A stretch of DNA of 64,000 nt. It comes from Antitrichia curtipendula (taxonomy: Eukaryota > Streptophyta > Bryopsida > Hypnales > Leucodontaceae). Of the stretch, positions 13,306-23,565 are shown piece after piece. Position 1 is the stretch's first letter, and each line of letters opens with the position of its first letter. The translations under genes were made by a program, and so were the position numbers. The stretch is taken from the NCBI GenBank assembly GCA_951230915.1, contig OX579641.1, positions 9,300,001-9,364,000 on the forward strand. The letters run 5' to 3'. The notes beneath the pieces are model-generated. The model saw nothing but the letters and a program-made list of their open reading frames with translations, ran no database searches and was not told where the DNA came from.

Positions 13306-13754
13306 AAGGTAAACCAGCCCATTACGGTCAGATGACCCATAGTGAACATCTTATGACCCCATGATGGTTTTTCAGACCACAATCAATATCTAACCTGACA
13401 CTTACGGAGTGATTAGTGACCTCATTAGGAACATCCAATTTTTTCAGTGTAAATCATTGTAGGAAGTGATTTTTCATGGCATTCCACATTAGAAATTATT
13501 GTGACCGCTTTAGGTGATTATGATGAGTATATTGGATACACTTTTTGTTGTTGGTTATGGGGCAGCCTGTAGACCGTGTTGGGAAGATACACTTCAAAAA
13601 TACATAACTAATTCATACTTTGTCTGAAAAATAAAATTTCAACTGCTCTCACTATTTCTCACACTTATCTTTGAGTGAGAAAAAAAATTGAAAATTTTCA
13701 GCAATGGCACGAGGGCAGACTCGAAATTCTGACCACAATGAGCTGGTTTACCTT
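13306..13754 (-). repeat. MITE, AGGTAAAC family, TA target duplication
   Basis: Left end AGGTAAACCAGCCCATTACG at 13306 and right end GAGCTGGTTTACCT ending 13754, flanked by TA (13304-13305 and 13755-13756; the exact end is uncertain by one base). The interior corresponds in reverse orientation to the element at 47421-47848, although diverged. Non-coding, 449 bp. The TA duplication points to a Tc1/mariner-type mechanism. Confidence 0.65.
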
Positions 13755-14011
13755 ACCATTGACAAAACCGAATCACATCCGTTCCATGACCTTGACTTTC
13801 CCGTACTATTTTTTTTTTATCACACCCATCCGTTTCCTGTTGATTTCAGGTGTACCAACCTTTCCCCATTGAATGATGCATCCCTTTCTACATGGCATTC
13901 AGTGCCACCACCACCGACATATGATCCAACCGGCTTTCCCCCCGGGGCCACATGATCTGGGGGGTGCCGATTACGTTACGGTATGCATTTTCTGCACCAT
14001 GACATGCACTA

Positions 14012-14288
14012 AGGTAGGCACCCCCCAATTGGCACCTGACCTTAAAGCGCCATCTACAGGTTGTGTACATTTCCAAAATCAGTTATGTACCTATTTGGAT
14101 GGAGCACTTTCAGAAACAAACTTTGACCCTTAATAACTTTTGCATACGGTGTCCAAATGCCACGTTCTCTGATGCGTTGGAAACTCCTTTCACTTGCCAA
14201 CAAGAATATATGAAAATTTGACCAGTGTAATAGTAGTAACTAGTCTCAATAGCAAAAAGTGGAGGTTTTGGGTGTACCCACCTCACCT
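14012..14288 (+). repeat. MITE, AGGTAGGCACC family copy 1
   Basis: Begins AGGTAGGCACCCCCCAATTG and ends GGTGTACCCACCTCACCT, with TA on both sides (14010-14011, 14289-14290). A close copy lies at 51314-51585, near-identical over most of its length, and a more diverged relative is at 16839-17127. 277 bp, non-coding, with imperfect terminal inverted repeats. Confidence 0.75.
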
Positions 14289-14700
14289 TACCAAAATGAA
14301 CTGAATCCTGGATCTTAACTCCCCCTCCCTCCCACCCAGAGTCCCAGCTCAGTTTGCCAGTCCAGTTGGCCTGTTGGCTCGATGAGCTATTAATAATTAC
14401 TGCGGCAGTTGTTGTAACTGTTGTGCAGTCATCTGTCCGGAGAGTCCGGACCTCCTGAGCCAATGATACCTCGTTCAGCTCACACTTATAATTGCTCTTA
14501 AATTGCTCCCTGTCTGCCATCCCCCAAATTGCCGCCAATGCGCATGTGCTCCAGCCGCTCCACATGGTTGCCCTCCACACTAACCACTTGGTCCAGCCAA
14601 CTGGTGAGTGTAAGTTTACTGCCCGCAGGTGGCCCCTCCACGGCGCCATGAGTTAATTGGTAGAAACACATGTACCGGATCATTTAAGTGATTTTTGCGA
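14289..14700. other. GC-richer island, possible gene fragment
   Basis: About 14310-14660 is markedly GC-richer than the flanks. The minus strand has two overlapping open frames (14110-14649 and 14498-14683), neither of which I recognise; the longer one runs into the MITE on its left, so it is not a natural gene end. It may be a fragment of a host gene, but no function can be assigned. Confidence 0.25.
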
Positions 14701-15158
14701 CACATGTTGAGTATGTATGGAGGGGATGCATGTTTTTTCTCTGTAAAAAGATAGGAAATATGGGGATTGCATTTTTTTTTATAATTTAATTTTTAAAATT
14801 GAAATTATTGTATTTTTTGAGAGCCAAAAAAGTAATCTGAGCCTGTAGCCAAAGTTTAGAGTCTTCCAATTCTAGTCATTCAAGAACTTCAGTACTTCCT
14901 ACTTTCTTGCTTACTACTTTGGGACATGTGTCATCACCTTATTAGTTCCAACCTTGAGAAGGAAAAAACAAAACTACATTCCAAGCTTCGGGTGGAAATC
15001 TGTTCCAACCTTAGGTTGGAAATAGTTGCATGCTATAGGTCGAGTGTGAGACCCTGGTTGGATAAAGGTGTTTTTACCTTAATGACAAAAGTTAACAAAA
15101 CGGTGAAACAACTTCTTGGTATCTACTACCGAGTATCATACCTATGTTACATGGAATA

Positions 15159-15384
15159 GTGAAATTAGGTTTGAAATTTGACAATATATAAATATTTATT
15201 GTTACTGTACAAGGATGCAATAATTTTCAACCCAGAACCATGTGTGTGGTGGCATAGGGTGGTGCACCAATATACAACCCGGTTCATAGAGTTGCATGCG
15301 CTCCCATGTGGATTGGTGGTGAGTCATGAGGTAACTTTTTTGTCTAATTAAGGCAACTTAATTGTCTAGGCAACCTAATTTCAC
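15159..15384. repeat. Possible small inverted-repeat element
   Basis: GTGAAATTAGGTT at 15159-15171 is repeated in inverted form (AACCTAATTTCAC) at 15372-15384. The 226-bp unit is non-coding. No clear target duplication, so a MITE call is tentative. Confidence 0.35.
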
Positions 15385-16838
15385 CCCTTCAAAAAATTAT
15401 AAATTATAATTTATTAAATTCACATATTGTAATGACCATTTTTCACAAGATTTAAAATAATAATAATCAGCAAATACCGATCACTCTACTTCAAGACATC
15501 ACCACTCAAGGTTGGGATGCACAACTACTAATAGTGATTAGAACTAGAGCAAGTCGCACTACCCATATTCCATCTTCCAATTCTGAGATGAATTCAAAAT
15601 TTCAAAAACAGACATCAAAAACACATTATGCAACATCAATTGAATATTGCCATTAAATAGACCATATACATTTTTCTTCACAAATGGAATTAGAGAATAA
15701 CCAACCTCTTCCCAACAATTTCTACACTTTATAAACACCTATTACCTAAACATTAACTCCATCACCAACATTTCAATCTACAAATTAGCACTTCTCTACA
15801 TGTAGGTAGTCTAGAGTCTCCTTTTTACTAAAGGTATGTGAATCTTGATGTCATTCCTCATTTCTCTCAAGATCTAAGATGGCACCTTAGATGAACAAAC
15901 TTTTAGTTTACACCAACCTTGATATAAGGTTGGGAATTATTTTTCTCTCTCTCTCTCAATTTCTCTCATAACATGCACGTTACTATAACAAGATATGTGA
16001 TAATTGTCCAGTTGCACGTGTACACCTCGAAACATTTTCTCAAAATGAATGTATTGAAATTCAATTATGAGTGAGTGCTAACTCAATTGTAATTAATCCA
16101 TGCAATTTGGTTTAAATAATAGATGTAAATTACAACGAACTTGTTTGCACTGAAATTCACTTTCATTTGAATTGGAATGACTTGAAATATCATTTCATGT
16201 TTAACATAAAATCAAAAATTTAAGAACATTCAAGCTTGAATTAATTTCTTGAATAGAAAATGATTCAATGCTAACCAACTTTCTTACTCCCATTGTCATA
16301 TCAATCAATAGACCAACAAGGATAGAGACCTTATTTTGAAGCTCGTGATAATGGATTATTTGGGTGCTTTGGTTTTGTTCTCATGGTTTGCATGCTAAGC
16401 GTGGGGCTCCATGTGTGGTGATGTATTTTATTCTTTGTAGCAATGGACTAGCCAAGGTTGTCTTCTATGGATGCATATTATGCAAGTGCGCTTAGGTATG
16501 CATAGGTTGTGGTTGACCATGACATTTCCAAGGCTAACATAGTCCTTCCAGTAGGAACACTTTTTGCATTGCATTGTGTGCACTCACAACCTGCCAACTT
16601 ACTTCTTCTATTTTAGAAATAAATAAACAAACCAACAATGCATCCAACTATAAAAAATGCAACGTCCAAGTATATTGTAAACATGCTTGCAAATCTAAAA
16701 GGTTTAATGAATTATTTTTATGTTAATTGTAGAAACAAAGAATGCACCTATTGGTTCAATAATCAATGTATTTGAGTGAGTACCTTAGTCATGGTTCTTG
16801 CATCCTTCCAAGGTCAATAATCTTGTGAAGTGGTGGTA
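15385..16838. other. AT-rich intergenic DNA
   Basis: No gene recognised. A short CT microsatellite (ctctctctctctc) lies at about 15943-15966. Otherwise I see nothing. Confidence 0.4.
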
Positions 16839-17127
16839 AGGTGGGTATAAACCAAAATCACACCTTGCCTAAAACCACCATCACCACCGTCACTGCCTCT
16901 CCAAAATCAATGTATACATATGTTGAAGAAATCATTTTCAATCATCTGTCCCCCAAAAAACTTTGACCCTTCCTAACTTTTGCAAACAGTATTCAAATGT
17001 GGTGGTGTTTCATGCACTGCAACCTCCTTTCACTTGCCAATCAAGAAAACATGAAAATTTTAACAGCTTAATAATGGCAACAAGGCACAGTAGCAATTGA
17101 AAGTGGCGGTTTTGGGGGTACCCACCT
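16839..17127 (+). repeat. MITE, AGGTGGGTA relative
   Basis: Begins AGGTGGGTATAAACC and ends GGGGGTACCCACCT, with TA at 16837-16838 and 17128-17129. The right two thirds (tttgacccttcctaactttt through tggcggttttgg) is a diverged match to the elements at 14012 and 51314. 289 bp, non-coding. Confidence 0.65.
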
Positions 17128-17522
17128 TACCACATTTTGATACAACGTTCAAAGTACAAGTTCAAAGTACCTGCGGTTGTCTAGCATATGATAAATGATT
17201 GGCTGAGTCTGCCAGTTTACAAATGCAACAACCTTGATTTCTCTACAGTAAGTGACCTGAAACGAATGCGACACGTACTTCCCTATTGTAGACTAAAGTC
17301 TGCAGAATGATATGATAATTACGGCAGCGATACAATCAATTTTCGAAATCTCACGCTGGAATGAATGCTATGTATAATGAAACTGGGGCAAACTGAAACC
17401 TACAACAGAAGTATCGCCAGGCTTGTCCTCTAACTTACACGTGCCAAGAATCATACGGAAACCGAGAAATGGAAGCAATCAAGGATTACGTGCGTCTCCG
17501 AGCTATGGCGTCGAATTCGGGT
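17128..17522. other. 3' flank of the KCS gene
   Basis: Lies immediately downstream of the KCS stop codon (minus strand) and should contain its 3' UTR. No obvious canonical AATAAA signal was seen on the minus strand. No other gene. Confidence 0.35.
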
Positions 17523-20056
17523 TCACGAGTGTCGGCTCGATGGCGGTGACAACGAGACGGGGTACGCGTTGACACAATCCATCCAAGGATTCTCGCACTT
17601 CTTCCTGTCGACGTGATTACCCCTCAGCGATTTCCAGATGGCGCTGTTGCACTTAATCCCGGACCCCAGCGCAATCTGCCACACGAGGTCCCCCTTTCGC
17701 ACTCTGTTCTTGGCTTCCATGTACGCGAGCACATACCAAATGGAGCTCGAACTCGTGTTGCCAAACCTGTGGAGCGACATCCTTGCAGGCTCCATGTGGT
17801 ACCGTGACAGATTCAGATTCTTCTCGATGCCGTCCAGGACCGCCTTGCCCCCCGGGTGGATGCAGAAGTGATCGACGGCGGTCTGGAAGTCGGGAGTGTA
17901 GGGCTTCCGGTACTGGTGGAAGAGCTTGCCACTGATGAAATTCGTGGCGAATTTCAGCTTCTCCGAGAGAGGGAGGATCTTAGGGGCGAGAGTGGTGATG
18001 TTGGATTTGAGAGCTACACCTGCGGAGGCCATGAGCTCCTTGGAGAGAGAGACGCCGATGATGCCCGCGGGGTCTTGGAGATTCTTCACGCAGCCGAAGC
18101 TACTGGAGATGGCGCCGTGGTGAGTGCGCACAACGTGCTGCAGGCTGTACTTGGATCGGTGCTTGTCACCTGTATGGGTCAAGCACTCGCACATCAGCAC
18201 GGATGCAGTAAATTGTGTTTCGTAAGAATTTCAAAGATTCAGTTCAAACAATCAGTAGGAATCTAAATTTTCGAAACCATATAACGAAACATCCCCATTC
18301 ACCATACAAGTGAACTTTGAGCCTTTCCCGACAACAATCTGGAAACTTGCGCCATCTAAAATTTTGCGCATTTCTATTGTATTGAGGTAGAAATCCATTG
18401 CAGAAAACTACATGTCTAATTAATTAAGTGTATTCACAATTATAGAACATATCAAATCTCAACTGTATGGTCAATGGAGCCTCTAATGTGCGGTTAATGG
18501 AGCCTCTACCTTAGTATCAAGGATTGACACGACAATTTGCTAGAAAAAAGGTTCCATTGTTTGCTTGCTTTCCGATTATTTCAGATTTTTCGGCCAACTT
18601 TGTGGCGTTATGTGTTGCAGGTCTAAAAATTGAGGCTTCACAAACTAGGTAGATTGCTGGTGTCCTAGTCCAAGGCAAATCCCTATCAATCTTCAAACAA
18701 TTGTGGACCCTTGCGATAAGTCCTTATAGAAGATTGTCCACGTACTTCGGTATTACAAAGCTTGCCTACGTACAAATGTCTATGAAATAAGGCATGTGCA
18801 CCCAGAATTGAACAGAGTGGTAGAGTAAATTCCTTTTAGAAATGGTGATTCTGGGTGCGCAAACCTTACCCGGGGAGGAATTCAAAATACCAAAAAACAG
18901 AAATCCAATGTGGTATTCCCCTATTGTATGGATCAAACATACACGTAGTTTCAACAGAGGGAAACAAATCCTGGCATACATATGAGCTCCATCAATTCAG
19001 GGTTTGAAAGCTCAAATCTTTAAAAGAAAATTCATGCATGACCAGATACTCACTTCGTTTGTTGGAGAGCAGAACCGCCGAAGCGCCCCACCGGAAGATG
19101 CAGTTGCCAACCATCATGGATCGGTCATTCCCCGTATAAACCTGCATCCCACTGATCATCTCCGTGCTCAACACAATGGCATAAGTGTTCTTGTGCACTT
19201 TCAACAAGTCCTGCGCAAGACTAATCGCAATCACCCCCGCGCTGCACCCCATGCCGCCCAAGTTGTACGTCTCCACATTCTCCCGCATGCCGAAGTGGTT
19301 CACCACCATAGCTGACAACGATGGAATGGGACAGAACGTGCAGTTCACCACGAGAATACCAATCTCCTTCGCCTTCACGCCCGTCTTGCGCAGGAGCTCC
19401 TCCACGGGCGTGAACAGCGCGAGCTCTGCTTCCTTCATGGTGGTCCTGTGGGTGAAGTCCACGGGCTCAGCGTGCATGGACAACGGAATGTACGTCTCGG
19501 GACCCAAGCCTGAGCTGCTGAGAATCTTGCTCTGAAACTGTAAACTCTGCTCCGTGAAGAAGCCTGAGTCTGCTGCAAGCTGCAGGAAGCGCTCACTCGT
19601 CATCTTGCACTCATCTTCAGGTTTGAAGAGCGCGTAATCCACCAAATACGTCACGGGTGGGCAAAGGAACCAGAGCCAGGCTATGCATGTCACTGACACC
19701 AGAAACGCAACCATCGCCAACGAAGACGCTTGTTGCGTTGCGAGGAGTCGGTAGAGCTCAAGGCTTTGGGAAGTGGCGAACGAAGCAAGTAACGGCCCAT
19801 GTTGCCAGAGAAAAGTGGCGCTCTGCGCAACGGCGAAGAGGGCAAGGAGCACCAGTTTCCGGTCCGTGAGATCCGTCAAAGGGGAGATCATGCCCTTGAA
19901 GCTTGCTAGCCGGGGACCAAGGGAGCTTACCCCCATTGTCAACATGGACTGACGAACTACCTCGATGGAGCCATCCACGGTGTCCAGCTTCACAGCTTTC
20001 ACCACGCCGCCTGGTTTCGTTGCGTCCATGTCGCCGTTGGAACTCTTCACTCCCAC
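17523..20056 (-). CDS. KCS: 3-ketoacyl-CoA synthase (very-long-chain fatty acid elongase condensing enzyme)
   Basis: Two exons: 20056-19054 and 18169-17523, with an 884-bp intron 19053-18170 (donor GTGAGT, acceptor TACAG). The join restores serine 335 at the position where the family reads S-N-x-R-S-D, giving 549 aa, a normal KCS length. KCS enzymes catalyse condensation of malonyl-CoA with acyl-CoA in the ER elongase that makes wax, cutin and sphingolipid precursors. Two hydrophobic segments (about 67-84 and 112-133) are the expected N-terminal membrane anchors. The FAE1/CUT1-type condensing domain and ACP-synthase-like C-terminus follow. The active-site residues are present: C271 in N-L-G-G-M-G-C-S-A-G, H435/H439 in H-F-C-I-H-P-G-G, and H468/N472 in H-R-F-G-N. 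The loop V-N-C-T-F-C-P-I-P-S-L (237-247) seems one residue shorter than the usual form. Coding sequence is much GC-richer than its surroundings. Appears intact; the subfamily is not assigned. Confidence 0.95.
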
Positions 20057-20227
20057 GGCCAGGGCAAGTAAGTTCTAGTGGTTGCAATGCAGGGAAGTCC
20101 TTCGGCTCAGGCTTGCTTCGAGCTCGGTGACGTCAGAGTTTGCGATTGTGGATTGATCAATTGCAATGCAATAGATAGATCAAATGAACGACGCTGTACT
20201 CTACGACTCCTTGAGCTAGCTCTGAGT

Positions 20228-20234
20228 CTATATA
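20228..20234 (-). promoter_or_regulatory. Candidate TATA box of the KCS gene
   Basis: On the minus strand TATATAG lies about 172 bp upstream of the KCS ATG, which would leave a 5' UTR of roughly 140 nt. Position and sequence are typical for a plant core promoter, but there is no transcript evidence. Confidence 0.45.
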
Positions 20235-20239
20235 TTACA

Positions 20240-21044
20240 GTATTAGACTTGCGCGCGCTGGCATGGGAATTCCAGGTGGTGCCGCGTGAAAATATGAAGC
20301 AGTTCACACGGTGGGAGGCAAGGAAATTTGTTCGTGCATCCTGGAACTGGAGCGTGATTTATAGATGAGCGGCTAGCTTATGGGACCTCGTTCATGCAAA
20401 TGGTCGTAATGATCACCAACGTACGTGATGCAAGTGTCGAGCTCGTACTGAAAGTGTACAACTGGAATTAATCACTCGATTGCTAGCTTGCTTAGCTCAT
20501 TAATTAATTAGCTTGTTTCCGAAATATCGACGAGGTTGTAACGTAACGGCCATTAACAATTCAGATTCTGATAAGTTGGTTTCGCATCAAATATGATACC
20601 AGTGGAGCGAGCTGAAGGAGTGGCTGGAATTACAAAATCAAGGGCCATCATGTCTCCGCAAGTCTGTGAACCTAATCCCTGACAAAAAAACCATCCTGCC
20701 TGCTAGCTGGCTACACAGAACCAATCCTCAGGCGAGACAAATCGAGAGCTGTAATATATCTGTTCATTCTGTGTCGTCACATGTCAATGACTTGATCCTC
20801 AGCAGTGCAGACTTTGGAGTATTTTTTATAACTTTGCGGCGTTCACGCTTATATTATGATTGCACTCAACATGTGGAGCAATGAAGTTAGCCGTCAGAAT
20901 CTATTGATTATCTTCACTGTTCGAATTCTAATGAATTTATGAATTTCAGCGTAAGATATGGAATTCTATTTCAGCTAGATAGCTCCTGTGGAATTCCATT
21001 CCCTTTGGCAACTGACACACACTTTTTGCAATCTACCTTATATG
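20240..21044. other. KCS upstream region
   Basis: Intergenic DNA upstream of the KCS gene, somewhat less AT-rich than the window average, with several GAGCTAGC-like and TTAATTAATTAA stretches. It presumably holds KCS regulatory sequence. The 72-codon ORF at 20666-20884 (+) is not recognisable. Confidence 0.3.
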
Positions 21045-21047
21045 TTA

Positions 21048-21544
21048 GGGCATTTGCAATGCAGCCCTTGTATATGGCCCAATATCGATATAACTAACTT
21101 TTGAACAGTAAATAATTAGAACTTGAAAATTGTCTCATTGAAATCGCATCGGAAAAAACTTGGAGAAGGTTCAAGAAAATTCAAAATTAAACATTGGACA
21201 AGTACTTCAAAAGCAAGGTAAAAATCTGAAATTATAGAGGTCTTAGCAAATCACGGTTACCAAAGCAACATTTGGTCATTGACCCCCCACATTTGACCAA
21301 ATTTAGAAGGTCAATGGCCAAATGTTGCTTTGGTATCCGTGATTTGCTAAGACCTCTATAATTTCAGATTTTTACTTTGCTTTTGAAGTACTTGTCCAAT
21401 GTTTAATTTTGAATTTTCTTGAACCTTCACCAAGTTTTTTCAGATGCGCTTCCAATGAGACAATTTTCAAGTTCTAATTATTTACAGTTCAAAGTTAGTT
21501 ATACCGATATCGGGCCATATACAGGGGCTGCATTGCGAAGGCCC
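21048..21544. mobile_element. Foldback MITE, PIF/Harbinger (Tourist)-like
   Basis: The two arms 21048-21284 and 21309-21544 are reverse complements over almost their whole length with few mismatches, around a ~24-bp spacer. Ends: GGGCATTTGCAATGCAGCCC on the left, GGGCTGCATTGCGAAGGCCC on the right. Flanks are TTA at 21045-21047 and 21545-21547, the target duplication of PIF/Harbinger elements. Non-coding. Transcription through it would give a hairpin of roughly 235 bp. The high arm identity suggests recent origin or arm homogenisation. Confidence 0.85.
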
Positions 21545-21547
21545 TTA

Positions 21548-22590
21548 TGCATCTTCGACTGCAGTCAGGACCATGTTCGTTTTTAAGCTTAATAAAATAA
21601 TATCTCGCGGTGCCACCCTAGCGGGGGCTACTTGCATTGATCACTTGTCTTTAAATTCTGCTACAATTGCAAGCTAGCCTTTCATGATTAGTACTGATGT
21701 CCGGCACTGCAGAGCTCAGTGAAAATCGCTCGATCTCGGCAACTGGCCGCCCGGGGCGCAGTCAGCCTCGCCATCTCTGACTAGCTCCTTGAATGCGCTC
21801 ACACCTGCTCTTCCTCCACTTCCGCGGCAGGTGTTCCACGGCAGTAGGTCATTAGTTTACTTGTCAGTACAATTCATGTCACTCTTTCTCTGAACATCTG
21901 TTTCGTTCCTGTTTTACACTTCAATTCAATTGCGTGATCATTGCATCTAACAATACTCACCGGAAACGACTACAATGGATCTCTTCCGTCCAGTGACTCC
22001 AGTCCTCTTGTTTAGTTGGCTGCTGTAGCGCTTTGAATTGAATGTGCAGTTGAATGACGCCAATTGTTATAATGGAACCTACACATATAATTGACAGGAT
22101 TCCTGTAAAGTACGAACTTATACTTGCTTTCGACAGGCCATGCTTAATTTTAAAGTTCATGCGCTCATGATCGACTGGAGACAGATTTCTCACCTCAGGG
22201 CGCGAGGATTGGTCTGATCAATTCAATTCAAGTTGGTTTCGATCTAGCTAGGAGCGTGCTGGAGTGGAGCTGTTGTTGTCGAGCTAGCAAAAACTACGGA
22301 TTTGGTGTCCACAATCATCGTTCTAGCTCGAGGCTGAAGCCACAGAATGTAGCATTATTGATATTCATAATTATTTTCTAGAGCTCACCAGTTCAGTTCG
22401 ATTGCAGCTAATCAAATCGAACTGACGACTTCCGGTTTTTCATCTGCATGGAAACGTATGTCAACTCCCCATATTCAATTCTCAGGGAAGGTAGACTCCA
22501 AATTTAAGGTGATGGAAGGGGGAATCGTCGCATTAACGTACTCACATTGATGTTGTTCAAATGTCCCATGCTTTCTGATCGAGCTCGAAT
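21548..22590. other. Intergenic DNA, no gene seen
   Basis: Mixed-composition DNA with a GC-richer patch at about 21700-21850. A small hairpin CAGTTCGATT...AATCGAACTG lies near 22395-22427. No recognisable ORF; the 78-codon minus ORF at 21957-22193 has no identifiable content. Confidence 0.35.
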
Positions 22591-22620
22591 CCTAAACCCT
22601 AAACCCTAAACCCTAAAACC
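22591..22620 (-). repeat. Interstitial telomere-like tract
   Basis: Three to four units of CCCTAAA in a row, the complement of the plant telomere repeat TTTAGGG. Far too short to be a telomere. Such telo boxes also occur in plant promoters and at repaired breaks. Confidence 0.85.
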
Positions 22621-23154
22621 TGCATTGTCTGTCTTGAAATTTCAGTAGGAGTCATGCCGGAATTGGATCACATCACGAATTTCTTTGCCACAGTGAATGC
22701 TTTGTAGCGCTGAAGCAGAGTACGTGAGTTAAATTTCATTCAACGTGAGTTTGTGACTGAACAAGATTTCATTTCATTTTGTCGGCACAAATGACTTGAA
22801 GTGAAAGTCATCTCGACTGAAAATGGAACTGTAGTGAAGTACTAAACAAGGTAAGTAAGGTGTTAAATCTGCATGATTGAAGTCAATGATTTTCTAATAT
22901 AATTTTTTGGGGACACAAATGAAAGATTAAGTGATTTGATTAAGTCACGTGGATTCAATATGAATAGTACTTCATTAATATGTAAACTACTAAATTAATT
23001 AATGCAGTGGGCCTGGAGATGAACCTTCCTAAACCATGACAAACAAACCGGTTCAGTCCATGCCATGAAATTAAGAAATTCCAATAAGGCAGACAAACAA
23101 AGAATGCAGTGCCAAGAAAGTCAAAAATTCCAATAGTGAAATGCAGACAACGTA
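22621..23154. other. Intergenic DNA
   Basis: No gene or repeat recognised between the telomere-like tract and the next MITE. Confidence 0.35.
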
Positions 23155-23565
23155 AGGTAGGAGGCTCTGAAAGCGAGCGGGCATTTAGAACTGCCCATAT
23201 ATACTCGCCTGAAATGGATATAAGGTGGTCTTTAATGGACCTTCTGTAGTCATTGAATGGATCAGTAAAAAAAATTATTATTTATTGCAAGAGTCAATCA
23301 TTCTCTTTGTTTACCCATTTCTCTCTAGAAACTGCATGTGAACGGTTTATGGACGACCTAGGGTCATAAATAGGGACCTACGATTCATCACGTTTGAAAA
23401 TTCATAAGTAATTCAAAAATGCTTCAAAAAATACGAAACAACTTGTGTTACAATTAAAATCCATTTTTCTTTGTCTGAAAAATGAGCTAAAAATATTCCC
23501 ATCCAAGAAACCACATGAAAAAGGCAGACCAGCCCTTAAATGCTCGCTTTCAGAGCCTCCTACCT
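23155..23565. repeat. MITE, AGGTAGGAGGC family
   Basis: Perfect terminal inverted repeat of about 24 bp: AGGTAGGAGGCTCTGAAAGC at 23155 and GCTTTCAGAGCCTCCTACCT ending 23565, flanked by TA (23153-23154, 23566-23567). The repeat continues into GAGCGGGCATTTA / TAAATGCTCGC. 411 bp, non-coding. Its ends resemble the larger elements at 43496 and 48142. Confidence 0.8.

Noticed and set aside
14110..14649. 179-codon minus ORF as a gene
   Set aside because: Its 3' third lies inside the MITE 14012-14288 and nothing in it is recognisable.
17856..18266. 136-codon plus-strand ORF, and other plus ORFs at 17613-19535 and 19657-20130
   Set aside because: They lie antisense to the KCS exons and their composition follows from the GC-rich coding strand; they are shadows.
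18992..20056. KCS exon 1 read as a 354-aa complete protein
   Set aside because: The last 20 codons are intron; the donor at 19053 and the exact family continuation in exon 2 show splicing.
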